64,000 nt of DNA from Crambe crambe (GCA_963924555.1 OZ004584.1:8997753-9061752), one strand, 5' to 3'. Shown: positions 27,882 through 40,457, numbered from the stretch's first letter. Program-made: numbers and translations. The notes: generated by a model from the letters alone, not told the origin.

Positions 27882-28547
27882 CGCAACCAACTTTGCATGC
27901 GGCGTATTAACGCACACCTGACTTTGCTCAGATCAGATCAGCTCAGCTCAGATATAATTGCATTCCTCTAGCCAGCCTTGCTTTGTGCTTATCTAGCCTC
28001 AAGATCAGCTCGATAGAGTTGACTTGGCTCGGTTAAAGAATGCATCGGACAGAAGCGAGTGGGAGTGAGCGAGGGTAGTTGCTCGTCTCGCTGGGCTCCA
28101 AGCATAGGGGGCTAGGTCAAACAGTGTCAAACTCCAGCTCCTCTATGGATGCCAACAAGGCATGCAGGTTATAGTGACTTGCTCTCCTCTTATTGAGAGA
28201 TCACACTCAATATTTAGAGTTCCTGTTATAGCCAAATTAGGATCAATTGAATAACCATTCCTTAAAAATGTCATCACAGAATAGGGCTCCCCTATGGAGG
28301 CCAACAAAGGAGGTGTGGTCTCCCCATCAGGCATGCAGGTTCGCATAAACTATAATGGTTAGTTCTCCTCTTATCGAGTGTTCACACTCAATTCCTGGTG
28401 TAGCCAAAATAGGATAAATTGTGTAAACAAACATGTCAGAAGGTAGTTGCCCCAACCAAACTGTCCAACTTAAAATAAAGCAGCTTTGTAGATGCTGGTG
28501 GAAGTAGGGATGTGGTTTGGTTGCTTTGGTAAGAGTAATGCACAGAG
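27882..28547. other. Spacer with a diverged direct duplication
   Basis: No gene recognised. Between about 28140 and 28420 two related stretches of about 185 bp follow each other, sharing GGCATGCAGGTT, AGTTCTCCTCTTAT and TCACACTCAAT. GATCAGATCAGCTCAGCTCAG at 27930-27950 is a short internal repeat. The SOAT B promoter must lie at the left end. Confidence 0.5.
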
Positions 28548-29236
28548 CTCTAGCACTAGCCTCGTTCCCAGGCCTTCCTCTCTCACGTACCGCACGGGAG
28601 GAAGAGAAGAAGAAAAAGAAGAAAAATAAGCGAGAGGAAGGCCTGGTACATCTTATCACGTGAGTGACGTCAAGGGTAGAGAGGAGGTAGAGAGGACTTT
28701 AATTGCGCGTGGGCATGTTTTACTCTGCAGCATGACCATGCCTACGCCTTCTGACAGGACCATCAAACAGATCAGACCGTCTTCGCGATCGTAAGTTTGA
28801 ATGCTTCAATTTGTCCTAGGCCTACTGGAGCAGTCTGTGACATCTAGGATGGTGAAGATCAGGAGTAGACCCAGCTAACTATCTAGCTACTACTAGTTAG
28901 CTACGTAACAAAAAAGCTAGCTATCTACATCGCATGCTAGACTGTGTACTTAAATCAGCTATCTATTTCGTGTAGAAGTCTAAAGTCTGCTCCATCTAAA
29001 TCGCTTCAGTCCTTCCAGGGTAAAGTGCGGAAGAGATCGCGTGGGCGCTTGTTTTCTGACGTCATGAGTTAGCGTGTATATCGCCCACGCTCATTAAATA
29101 TCACGCTGTTTGTGACGTCACTCACGTGATAAGATGTACCAGGCCTTCCTCTCGCTTATTTTTCTTCTTTTCTTCTTCTCTTCCTCCCGTGCGGTACGTG
29201 AGAGAGGAAGGCCTGGGAACGAGGCTACTCTAGCAC
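28548..29236. mobile_element. MULE-like MITE, 671 bp, with 9-bp target duplication
   Basis: Long terminal inverted repeats of about 115 bp (28557-28671 and 29113-29227) begin TAGCCTCGTTCCCAGGCC and end with its complement. Outside them is the same 9-mer CTCTAGCAC on both sides (28548-28556, 29228-29236). Long TIRs plus a 9-bp duplication fit Mutator-like elements. There is no transposase frame, so it is non-autonomous. The arms include TGACGTCA with CACGTGA and a pyrimidine tract. Start/end here include the target duplications. Confidence 0.85.
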
Positions 29237-29575
29237 TACGACTGGACACAAACCTAGTCAGTGAACACAAATCAGAGGCACAAAACTCTTTGTTCCTGTA
29301 CTTTTTTTGTATATTCCTTGCACCCCTTTTTGGAACAATTCATTCTTTAGAAGGAAGTGTAAAAGGAAGAATTTGTACATTTTTTTCCCTCCAAAAAACA
29401 ACAACAAACAAACAAACAAAAAACAACAACAAACAGTTACATACAAGAATACATACCTGTGATGTACAATAATTATGACCTCTGATAACCAGTCACCATG
29501 TACTGGTGAGTGAACTAATGATATCAATAAAACATCATTTATACAATCATAGGGCATACTCTAAATGAAAATTCG
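29237..29575. other. AT-rich spacer
   Basis: No gene seen. Holds an (AACAA)n-type A-rich tract at 29396-29435. Confidence 0.4.
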
Positions 29576-29977
29576 TTAATTAAAAGAGTTGGCACCATTG
29601 AGTTTAATTCTGGATTTAAATAAATGAACTGATGTTGTCACAAGCTGGCTCAAATATTTAATGGTCGGCTCAATGCTAATATCAGGAATATCAGTAATGC
29701 CTGGGAGCTTCAGGTAGTCGAAAACTTTCATCATGTCATCTTCATCATCATCACTGCTGTCATCTTCATACACAAGCACTTCACAACCTGGTACTCTTAT
29801 TGCAGTATGTGTGAGGTGTCCCCATATCCAAAATTTGCTGTCTCCTATGGTTTTATGTCTTTTTTCCAAAGTGACTCTGCCAAACAATGGACTTCTCTGA
29901 CAAGTACAACAGCAACCTCTTTCTTGATCCGTATCAGCATAAGATTCTTTCAAATAAATACTATTCACCCACTGCAT
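29576..29977 (-). CDS. Hypothetical protein exon
   Basis: Open frame of about 130 codons on the minus strand ending at 29576, preceded by a plausible TTTATAG acceptor near 30004. It contains CCCTCQRSPLF, an acidic patch EDDSSDDDEDDMMK and a hydrophobic C-terminal part (KLPGITDIPDI). It could be the last exon of a gene whose upstream exons were not found; an ORF-like stretch at about 30150-30222 (AWVDSDHNGGPFKV) does not join in phase. Not recognised; could be chance. Confidence 0.3.
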   Translation of the reverse strand: MQWVNSIYLKESYADTDQERGCCCTCQRSPLFGRVTLEKRHKTIGDSKFWIWGHLTHTAIRVPGCEVLVYEDDSSDDDEDDMMKVFDYLKLPGITDIPDISIEPTIKYLSQLVTTSVHLFKSRIKLNGANSFN

Positions 29978-30486
29978 TGGAGGAACATGTTGGACCCTAT
30001 AAACTGATACATTTCAAAGTTTTATACAGTGTAAATGGAAGGACCCATAAAACTTAGTCCTAAGAGAATATGCCATTTCCCAATGAGAAAAGTGAGGGTG
30101 CGGTAAGATGGTGGACTGTTAATGGTTAGCTATACCAAAAGATGATTTACATGTATGGCCTGACAGTGCAATTCCTATTACTTTGAAAGGACCACCATTG
30201 TGATCACTATCAACCCAGGCCTGTAGGAAGCAAAATTTTAATGGTCAGGCCAGGATGTGGGTATGGCATGGTCAAGTGAAATGGGTGTGGCTACACAATA
30301 ATACTCACTAGGGCTGCATAAATTATGCTGGTGAACATTTTATAGGGAGCAGTGACTGGCAACTTGCTGATTCCCTTTTGACATGCATGACATTATGCAC
30401 CAAGGGTGCATTGAGTCGCAAAGTGGTGAGAGGGCCAATGTATACATAAAGAAAAAAAAAATTTATTCTAAATAAAAAAGAGAGGG

Positions 30487-30716
30487 ATGGCTGTGTGCGG
30501 TTCAAAAAAGTTCAGCAACAAGAGAGTGAACTTCAGTCAAGTAACCCCTTACCCATCACCAACTACGAGCCAACTATTCCTACTTCACTCCCATGATGAG
30601 ATATAAAGGGAGTGAAGTAGGAAGTTACCTCGTAGTTGGTGATGGATAAGGGGTTACTTGACTGAAGTTCACTCTCTTATTGCTGAACTTTTTTGAACCG
30701 CACACAGCCATCTCCT
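30487..30716. repeat. Hairpin at the left arm end
   Basis: A near-perfect palindrome with arms of about 108 bp: GATGGCTGTGTGCGGTTC at the start returns as its complement at the end, around a short loop AGATATAAAG. The same hairpin occurs at 36847-37079 in the right arm with a few substitutions. Confidence 0.85.
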
Positions 30717-31090
30717 ACAATAAATATTTTTCCTTTACATGTTCATTATCTTTTTTGGTGTAATGTTCATTATTAAATTTTCATCATAGGCAACTGGATG
30801 CTATCAAAAGTTAAAGTTCACGTATTGTAGCTCATCATAATATTGTATGAGCCGAAATGAATCTGATCTGGAAGATCTATAGAGATTTTTCATCATGTGA
30901 TCTTTACGGACATGTACGGAAGTCAGACGGAAGTTATACAGATTGTTTAAGAGTATACGGAAAATATTGGTGTACAAGCGAATAGGCAGTTATATAGTGA
31001 AATCAGCCAGTTGCTAATATAAAGATATATCCTTGGTACTCCTATATAGCTTGACAAGAACTAGAGCATTTGTTTACCACTTCTGTACAG

Positions 31091-31391
31091 AGCTGCTATT
31101 AGTCTTGCGGGCCAGACTCGATTCTTTCCTTTTTCTTGGGGGCGGGGGAAAGAAAGAGTCTGGCCAAACTGCATTGGACGTTTCGTTTGTGCCGACTCAG
31201 CATCATAGGGGTAGCGCGGGCGTTGCGTTTTGACTATGACGTACCATGACGAAACATTGACAGCTGGCCAATAGAAAAATTAACCGCTACTGTGACGTAT
31301 ATTTCGTGGCATAGTACAAACGAAACGTCCAATGCAGTTTGGCCAAGAAAAAGGAAAGAATCGAGTCTGGCCCGCGAGACTAAGCTGCTAT
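31091..31391. mobile_element. MULE-like MITE, 283 bp, with 9-bp target duplication
   Basis: Element 31100-31382 with inverted ends starting TAGTCTYGCGGGCCAGACTC and continuing about 65-90 bp through CTTTCCTTTTTCTTGG to CGTTTCGTTTGT. The left arm has an extra 26-29 bp (about 31139-31167). The target duplication AGCTGCTAT flanks it at 31091-31099 and 31383-31391. The tip TAG(C/T)CT(C/T)G matches the element at 28557. It lies inside the left arm of the larger foldback structure and is absent from the right arm, so it inserted later. Confidence 0.85.
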
Positions 31392-32537
31392 ATATATCAG
31401 CTGTACAGGAAGCGGGGTAAATCGATCGCACGTGACCTGTGACATCAAATGAAAAAACTTATAATAAGATTGCCATTGACCTAATTTTGTATAAGGCCTT
31501 TACTGATATGTACCTGATATACTGTTGCATCAAGGGTTGATCCATAACCAGATTAGTGCCTAGGGTTTATGCTCTGAGCATCGAGAGACCAAGAAAGCTA
31601 ATTAATGACAGCAGTTGCGAGGTCAAGGTCCAAGAATCACGTGTACGGGGCGGGGCATAAAATGTCTGCCTCGTTGTAGGTTGAAAGCTAACAAGTAAAA
31701 TGACATGCCATTTTTGAACATGTCTATTTAAAGGTAAAGGATTATAGCGCAGTCATTTCTGAGTAGATTGGTATAAGAATTATAGCATTTGAATGAACCA
31801 TTTCTGAAATAAGTTGTTTGAACCATTTCTGAAATAAGTTGTTTGATGTATGATGATGATGATGAATGACCAGATGAAAATGGCGATTTTGTAAAATGTT
31901 GCTTTGTTCTCTGCTCTTCATATTTGAGTCCTAGCACATTGAAGGCGTTCTGTCTTCAAGTTAGGAGTTGCTGACTGCAGGAGGTAAGCTTAAGTATTCT
32001 GGAGTTATGAAAGAAAATATTAAGTACTACTCCAATGGAGCATCCGTGCCATCCCTACTTGTACTTAGAGAGTACTATCGTACTCTCTGATAATGACATA
32101 GTGTAAATGTTGTACATGGTAGGCTCTGTCAGCATATGTCTATTTACTACTAAAGTATCAATTTATATTTCAGAGTCTACACTAGTTGCATGCCCTCTCG
32201 CTGCTTCGTGGCTTGATGCCCTTGCATGTGCACAGCCAGTCAGCATTGAGCAACAGCATTTTAAGTAATGTAAAAGATGCCATCTCAACATGCATGACAT
32301 GATGAATAACGTGCACACAGCTGCAACATCAGTATTTTAACTAAAATAAAAAGTTTTGCTGATTCCATTTTGACATGCATGACATGATGAATAACATGTA
32401 GCTACATGCAGCCAGTCAGCATTGACTTAGCAACATGTCTTGATTCGGTGGAATGGACTAGTGGAATGGAATATTGGAATGGTGGAATGCTTCAGAGGGC
32501 ATACCTTATCAAGATCATCCAGCACATTATTCAGCTT

Positions 32538-33350
32538 GGGTGTCTAGATTCAGCGGATTGGTGGAATGGGTATACTGGAATCTAAGATTTAGATTATTAA
32601 TACACGTTCTGACCTTGGCTTCCATGTTCTATATTGCTAAATCTGTGCAACAATTGTACCAATTCAGATGCAGGAATCTATAGCATGCATCAGTGTAATG
32701 CAGTTAAAGGTGGATGTAGCAGAATATAACCATGAAAAAAATTGCTTTTGCAGAGAGGGTTGGAGTGCACAAGAGGAGACGTGATCATGTTGATCACCTG
32801 TTACTACTATGGATGTTTGCTGAGTAACATATCTACGTATCACTTGAAGGTAGCTAGTAGGCCTGTAGATTGGAACAGTGGAATGAATACTGGACTATAA
32901 TATGATCTAGCTAGTAGCTAGCTAGCTATTAGGCCTATAATTCTTAGATTATTGCTCAACACTTATTATACTCAAAAAAATGATGCCAGCATTATTTATT
33001 CAGGCCTAGCAGCGCTAGCTACCTTCAAGTGATATGTAGATATGTGTCAGCAAACATCAGGAAACTAGAGTAGTAGCTAGTAACAGGTGATCAACATGAT
33101 CATGTCTCCTCTTGTGTTGTGCACTCCAACCCTCTGTGAATAGCAATTTTTTCATGGTTCACAAAGCTGCTACATCCACTTTAACTGCATCACACTGATG
33201 CATGTTATAGATTCCTGCATCTGAATTGATACAATTGTTGCTAGCAATCACAGATTTAATACCCATGACACGACATGTGTTAATAATCAAAATCTCAGAT
33301 TCCAGTATTCCATTCCATTCCACCAATCCACTGAATCTAGACACCCACAT
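32538..33350. repeat. Nested inverted repeat in the foldback interior
   Basis: Arms about 32538-32880 and 33005-33350 are complementary (for example GGGTGTCTAGATTCAG at the left start and its complement at the right end; GATCATGTTGATCACCTGTTAC and its complement near the centre), with about 120 bp between. Several small indels show it is older than the terminal hairpins. Confidence 0.8.
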
Positions 33351-34469
33351 CTAGGTCAACACTTTTAGGATACTGAAAGAAAACATGCCTGAAGCTTTTC
33401 TGGGAAAGAAATTGAGCCTGAGCCTGAAGCTTCTAGCACTAGCAGTAATGTTATGTCTTTTAAGTATATCAAAACTCGGTAGATATCAAAGCATTATGGG
33501 CATGCAGTGTGCTTGAGAATTTAGTTGAGTGAGCCCTAATGGTATCGGGTCAAAGGTTTAAAAGTGGTCAGGCCATGGCCTGACTGGCCTGACTGGTTGC
33601 TACGGGCCTGCAACCCACTCCCTCCGAGTCCCACTCTTCACTGCACTGAATTCCCCCACATGTACCAAGTTCTTCCCACTGCACTGAATTCCCTCAGATG
33701 CACCATTGATTACAAATCCCCAGTCTTTCAGACAGCAGTGACATGACTGAAGATGCTAGGTAAGGAGCTATATTCTGTTCCCACCACAGTGAACCTCATG
33801 CAAACCAATACATTGCAGTTTTGAAAGAATGAACAATGAAAAATATAAACTTCTTGGTATGACTGATTGACAGGGGCACTTGAAGCTAAGCAAAAGTCTT
33901 GTCTCCTTTTTGCTCTGCTAGTATGTAAAGAGTAGCTTGTATGTGCAGTTTATTATACTGTCATATTATTTGCTTAGGCAATTTTATTTATTTACAGAAT
34001 TTGTATTTCTTGGGCATGCCATTTGACAGTGTGTTGCTTGACATATTGTGGAAGATGGACTATTTACAGCCAGCTAGAAGAAAAGGGCAGAGCTGAACAT
34101 GATGGTGTGTGGACACCATAACACATTTCAATATAACAATTTATTTTTTGCAGTGTGGTGGCTGACTCTAGTGGTCAAGAACAACACTGACTCCACTTTT
34201 AGTACACGAATAAAAGTAAAAGTTTCCACAAGTAACACTGGTCAACTGACTGAAGAGAAAACACAAAATACAAAATGATATGGTAAGGCATGGCATTTGA
34301 AACCAATAATGTCATACAGCAATAGCAGAATAAATTTCCTTGTGGTAAGTTGGGCAAGGATGAAATTTGCAGAGCTAATTAAACGAAGCTCACCACATAT
34401 TTGTGGTGGACCTTCTATCTTCAAAGGACCTAGCTAATGTTTAACTGGCATCTGAAATGGACCACCCAT

Positions 34470-34985
34470 TAGTCTTAAGTAATGTTGGGATGTGGTCTCA
34501 TTGGTCCCAATTAATGATGGGATCTGTTCCCATTGGTCGAAATATATATGGGACTTGGTTCAATTGGTCCAAAGTAAAGTTGGGACCTGTCCTTTTGGTC
34601 CCAAGTAGATATGGGACCTGGTCCCATTGGTACCAAGTAATGTTTGGACCTGGTCCCATTGGTCCCAAGTAACGTTGGAACATGGTCCCATTGGTCCCAA
34701 GTAATATTGGCACCTGGTCCAAAGTAAAGTTGGGACCTGGTCCCATTGGTGCCTTGTCCCATTGGTTTAAATTAACATTGGAACCTGGTCCCATTGGTAC
34801 AAAGTAAAGTTGGGACCAGGAGAATTGGTGTCATATAAATATGGGACCTGGTCCAATTTGTCCAAAGTAACGTTGGGACCTAGTCTTATTTGTCCAAAGT
34901 AGATATGGGACCTAGTCCCATTGGTCCCAAATAACGTTGGGACCAGGTCATACTTAGCCAAAGTAACTTGGGACCAGGTCTACTG
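34470..34985. repeat. Minisatellite of GGTCCCA-type units
   Basis: About 13-15 degenerate units of about 32 bp with the core CCAAGTAAnGTTGGGACCTG followed by GTCCCATTGGT. Length of units varies by deletions. Non-coding; open frames through it are a by-product. Confidence 0.8.
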
Positions 34986-35128
34986 GTAGGATATCCCATG
35001 TGGTGTGGCTTGGGATCCATGCTGGTGGGTTTGCTCCACCTGAAGGCTGATTTGGCTCTAGCTCATAATTAGATGGTATGTGATGCCCCACCTATGCCTG
35101 AACACACAACTTGGCAGTTTGATATTGA

Positions 35129-35850
35129 CTGCAATAAAAACTTGCATCTATTCAGGAACAGCCTTGAGTTTACACGGATTTTGTTGGACAACCAACTTGC
35201 GATCCTCACAATCTCATCCTCACTATTGAGACATATGATTGCCATCATACCTAATTTCAATAATCACACCCATATTACCAAACTACTTCACTCAGGGCCC
35301 ATGAGGTGCATTGAAATTCACATCAAAAAGAATTATTCCAGTGAAAAAGGCGCTTGAATGCCACATTAATATTCATGTGGCTATTCAAATACAATGGGCC
35401 CCATCAGAGCGGCATTGAACACCCTTTGGATTATAATTGGAACATCAGTCATATTTCCATACAATGCACAAACCAAGTATACTGGCATAGCCTTCTAAGT
35501 TTGCTAGAAATCTGTTGGTCAGTTATCACTTGATTACCAAACCCTGAGGCTTCCAGTCAAAGCACTGTTGATAAGACAGTGAAGCCTGTTGATAAGACAG
35601 CACAACACTATGTTGACCTCATGTGTTGATGAGCTGTTGAGGTCAAAGCTAGTTCTAGTGAGCTGACCTTGGCTATACTGTGGCCAGGATGCCTGGGATG
35701 CTGCAATAAAAACCTTCATCTATTCAGGAACGGCCTCAAGTTTACACAGACTTAGATTGGAGATTGGACAACCCACTCATCCTCACTAAAGGAGACATGC
35801 TTATCATACCTAATTTCAATAATCACACCCATATCAGCAAACTACTTCAC
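35129..35850. repeat. Dispersed direct repeat copies
   Basis: A block starting CTGCAATAAAAAC, with CTATTCAGGAACAGCC and ending AATAATCACACCCATAT, occurs at 35129-35290 and again at 35700-35845; a third partial copy lies at 40228-40310. All are diverged a few per cent. Function unknown. Confidence 0.7.
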
Positions 35851-35858
35851 TGGGCACT

Positions 35859-35894
<36 letters not shown>
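35859..35894. repeat. Homopolymer of 36 G
   Basis: Uninterrupted G run. Length in the true genome may differ because such runs are error-prone in sequencing. Confidence 0.9.
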
Positions 35895-37425
35895 CTAGGG
35901 AAAAAGGTGCTTGAATGGGATTTTGATATTCACGTGGATATTCAAATACAATGGGCCCCATCAGAGTGGCATTGAACACCCTTTGGTGAATCGATATGCT
36001 ATTGGCTACCCATATCAGAGAGTACAATAGTACTCTCTAAGTAGGGATGGCACGGATGCTCCATTGGAGTAGTACTTGATATTTTCTTTCATAACTCCAG
36101 AATACTTATCTCCTGCAGTCAGCAACTCCTAACTTGAAGACAGAACACCTTCAACATGCTAGGACTCAAGTATGAAGAGCAGAGAACAAAGCAGTATCAT
36201 TTTACGACTTCAAAAATCGCCGTTTTCATCTGGTCGTTCATTATCATCATCATCATCAAACAGCATATTTCAGAAATGGTTCATTCAAATGCTATAATTC
36301 TTATACCAATCTACTCAGAAATGACTGCGCTATAATCCTTTACCTTTAAATCGACATGTTCAAAAATAGCATGTCATTTTCCAACTTGTTAGCTTTCAAC
36401 CTACGACGAGGCAGACATTTTTATGCCCCACCCCGTAACACGCAATTCTTGGACTTCGACCTTGCAACTGACTAGTGAATCTGTCATTAGCTTTCTCCGA
36501 GGCTTTCTCTCTTGGTGTTGGTCTCTCGATGCTCAGAGCGTAAACCCTAGGCACTAGTCTGGTTATGAATCAACCCTTGATGCAACAGTATATCAGGTAC
36601 ATATCAGTAAAGGCCTTAAAAATTATATACAAAATTATGTCAACGGCAATCTTATTATAAACTGTATAGATCTTCCAGATCAGTCGGCTCATACAATATT
36701 ATGATGAAATCTGCAATAAACTACATAGCTACAATACATGAACTTTAACTTTGATAGCATCCAGTTGCCTGTAATAGAACATTACATCAAAAAAGATGAT
36801 GAACAAGTAAAGGAAAAAATATTTATTCTAAATAAAAAAGAGAAGTAGGGATGGCTGTGTGTGGTTCAAAAAAGTTTAACAACAAGAGAGTGAACTTCAG
36901 TCAAGTAACTCCTTACCCATCACAACTACGAGGTAACTATTCCTACTTCACTCCCTTTATATCTCATCATGGGAGTGAAGTAGGAATAGTTGGCTCGTAG
37001 TTGGTGATGGGTAAGGGGTTACTTGACTGAAGTTCACTCTCTTGTTGCTGAACTTTTTTGAACCGCACACAGCCATCTCTACTTCTCTTTTTTATTTATT
37101 ACATCTAAGATGATTATGAATCAGGATTAGAGACATGCAAATTATGCTTTTTTTCTTCCCTATTATGCTATGCTCCAATGCCAGAACCCCTGTCCTATTA
37201 TGCTTAACAAATATGCCTATTATGCTTAAAAAATTGGTAAGAGAATTAATAAGTGATGGTTTATTGTAGCATAATTGCAGCCTCTTTTAGTCATCCATCA
37301 TAATTTTATCAGCAGCAAGTTAGTTTGCTGGAACATTTAGTACAGAAAACAGCAGCAGAAGACAGTTGTAATAACATGGCCGGAGGCACTGCTATGGCTG
37401 GTACAGCCATGGCCGTACCACCATT

Positions 37426-37430
<5 letters not shown>

Positions 37431-37460
<30 letters not shown>
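37431..37460. repeat. (TG)15 microsatellite
   Basis: Fifteen TG units within a stretch (37100-37830) that otherwise holds ATTATGC-rich sequence and no gene. Confidence 0.9.
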
Positions 37461-37461
<1 letters not shown>

Positions 37462-37993
37462 AATTTAAATAATTATTGACTTATAAGTTAGTACATGGTA
37501 TTGCCTGGATCATACCAGATTGAAATTGATATTGAACTTACTGGAGGGAATTCCCCAGACCCTCCAGATGGTAGCTATGGCTGTACCACTATGGCTCCGG
37601 CTCTGAATAATAGTTTTTTTTTTGTTGCCACCACCAATTATGTAGGTGGCTACTCTAATTCAGCAGTTTATACAAAGGAACTCAAGAATCGACATCAATA
37701 CCTCCATATCTGCCAACTCCTGGAAGTAAAAATCCCCTATTATGCCAGCATTGTGCTGGCATTAAGGTTCAACCCATTATGCCCAAAACTATGACAGCAT
37801 AATTTGCTAATCAGGATACCTGACTAAACCTTTGACCTCACGCTCTTTGGTTTCCTTAGGGATCCCCTGCACTGCAACCTGTGTGAGTCAGATGATATGC
37901 CTATAGTGACGAGAATATACATGTCATGGTACAGCCAGGTGTTAGTCTAAGCAGATAACATTAACCCCAGGCATTAAGAGAGAGTAAAGTGCC

Positions 37994-39564
37994 ATAGGGG
38001 TCATTCCATTTCAAATCAACGAAAGATAAAACGTGACCCCTTCAGATTTTTGTAAAATTTGGTGAGGTCAGAGTACTTATAGAGTATTGCAGCCACACCA
38101 AATTTCAGCTCCATCCATCGAGTATTCTTGGACTTGTGGTAATTTGAAAGTTATCATTTTGGTGACATTTTTGATAAATTAGGTTTACTTTACTTCCTGC
38201 AACTTCAGTAATTTTTATCATGGAGATTTGAGTCTAGTACCATCTTGAAGCTCTTTTGACGCCCTTTCCGATGATGAGTAAATATAAAAGCAATTATGAA
38301 ACTGAAAGTAAATTATGGCGGACTGACCCTTTGACCTTTGTTATATCAAAAAATGCTGCTTCAATTTCAAAATTTTTTCAAGTGTAACTTAGTCTCATGG
38401 ACTTGTTTCACTTCCCCAAGTTTCAATTTGGGATTGCTTTGGGATCATGAGATATCGGTGAAAATGTCCTTAAAATGGTGTCTTTTCTATGATCTCTGAT
38501 ATTTAAAGACCCCTAACTTTGTTGGTAGTCATGCTATAGATGTGACTTTTGTATCATTTTGAAGCTCTTTGAATGCTCTTATAGGTGGGGTACCCTGCAC
38601 AAGTATTTCAAAACTAAAAGGTTAAAGTACAATGTGTGACCTTTGACCTTTGTTGGAATTCCATACTTACAAAATTTTTTTGGCCTTTGTTACCTCTATG
38701 CCTCAGATATTCATTCTACCTAATTTCTAATTGCTTCATTTAGCTAGAGCTTACAGCAAATCACCAAGTACTTTCTTGTTATGTAATTAGCTACATGCAA
38801 TTCTTCAAACTTACAATAAATCACCAATTATTGTTGTGGCTGTTGGCAATCAAGAGTTAGGTGATTGAATTGTTTATTGAAGGACTGAAGAGCAACTAAC
38901 AAGTGTGAGAAAGTAGGTTGCTATGCTTCTATACAGCAAAGGTTAAAGGTCAAATGATGTACATTAACCCTTAATCTCCAAAATGACACTGCATGATACT
39001 CCCGGATCCCTGAAAGAGCATTCAAAGAGCTTCAAAATGAGATAAATATTATCATGAGGTCTTTAGATATCAGAGATCACACAAAAGATACCATTTTAAG
39101 GACCTTTTTGCGATATCTCATGATCCCAAAGCAATCCCAAATTGAAACTTAAGGAGGTTAAACAAGTCCATGAGATTAAGTTACAGTTGAAAAAAATTCG
39201 AAATTGAAGCAGCGGTTTTTTTGAAATAACAAAGGTCAAAGGTCACAGCTCACCATTATTCACTTTCAGTTTCACAATTGTTCTATATTTATTCATCATC
39301 TGAAAGGGCATCAAAAGAGCTTCAAGATGGTACTAGACCCAAATCTCCATGTTAAAAATTACTGAGGTTGCAGGAATTAGAGTAAACCTAATTTATCCAA
39401 AATGGTGATTTTCAAACCACCACAAGTACAAGAATACTTATGGATGGAGCTGAAATTTGGTGTGGCTACAATACTCTATAAGTACTCTGACCTCACCAAA
39501 TTTGACAAAAATCTGGAGGGGTCACGTTTTATCTTTCGTTGATTTGAAATGGAATGACCCATAG
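37994..39564. mobile_element. Palindromic element of 1,563 bp with ATAG target duplication
   Basis: Element 37998-39560 opens GGGTCATTCCATTTCAAATC and closes with the complement. The two halves are inverted copies for about 640 bp each (matched words CACGTTTTATCTTTCGTTGA, GGAGATTTG, AAGCTCTTTTGA, GATCATGAGATATC), with about 280 bp of central sequence. ATAG flanks both ends (37994-37997, 39561-39564). No transposase. A 4-bp duplication does not fit hAT or MULE; superfamily unknown. Confidence 0.8.
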
Positions 39565-40457
39565 AGGTGGTTTTCATTTGCCACTAAAGTGGCTTTGCTA
39601 CAGTTGTAATTATATCACACTATGGAGCACTCATTGGAATATCAGTCATATTTCCATACACTGCAAACCCAGTATACTGGCACAGCCTTCTAGAGAGGGG
39701 AAGGGAAAAGGGAATCAGTTTACTAGAAATCAGTTGGCAGCACACTGGTCAGTTATCACTCGATTACCCAACCCTGCGGCTTCTAGTCAAAGCACTGTCT
39801 TATCAACAGCATACAGCTCATCAACACTATCTCGAGTGTGGTTGACCTCAAGGGAACCTTCACTCTACTATGCCATTTCTGTGATTAGCCAACAACATGA
39901 GATGGTAGAAGGGGCTTTTCCCCCTCAAATCAAGTTTAGAAGGTGACAGTTATAAAGGTGATGAGGCACGATAAATTTTACGATTGGCAGTGACAGCATT
40001 GGCAGACATGTAGACCTGGTCTCTAGATATCCAGTTAGCCTTACTTATCCATGGCTGACTATAGCATGCAGTCTCATCACATGCACCTATCACAAGAGAT
40101 GGTGCCTACCCCAAAGTTGCCCCATCTGTGCCACTATTTTGTAATGTTCAGGAACATGATACTTGTACCACTGGACAGCATTCCACACACTAATTAAGGT
40201 TGCAGCCAATGAGTACATTTGGAACATCTATTCAGGAACAGCCTCAGGTTTACACAGATTTTGAATCTTTCATTGGACAACCTACTTGCAATCCTCACAA
40301 CTTACAATCGTCTTTGCAATCTTGCAATCCTCTCCTAACTATGGGTTTCCCGAAGGAGACACGGTAGAGCTAGAGGTGGGCTCTGGCATCCATGGGTCAA
40401 ATGTCAGGTCAAAGGTCAGACCATAATGCTGACGCGTATAGAGTCATAGAGCAGAGC

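Larger units (their letters stand above)
30462..37099. mobile_element. Foldback-like structure of about 6.6 kb with long inverted arms
   Basis: The left flank (about 30462-32097) and right flank (about 36004-37099) are inverted copies. Matched blocks include CAACTGGATGCTATCAAA, GGCCTTTACTGATATG, GCATCAAGGGTTGAT, CTGCAGTCAGCAACTCC and the AGAGAGTACT pair next to the inner ends. The left arm is longer because of an insertion of about 570 bp (about 30887-31455) that contains a smaller MITE. Each arm ends in its own hairpin of about 230 bp. The interior has nested inverted repeats and minisatellites and no recognisable transposase. Exact ends and any target duplication were not determined. Foldback elements (P/Galileo-like, MULE) show such arms. 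Confidence 0.7.

Noticed and set aside
31234..31431. Small open frame at the end of the MITE
   Set aside because: It reads through the terminal inverted repeat and has no protein features.
34457..34961. Coding frames with Gly/Pro/Asn-rich repeats
   Set aside because: By-products of the 32-bp GGTCCCA minisatellite; present on both strands.
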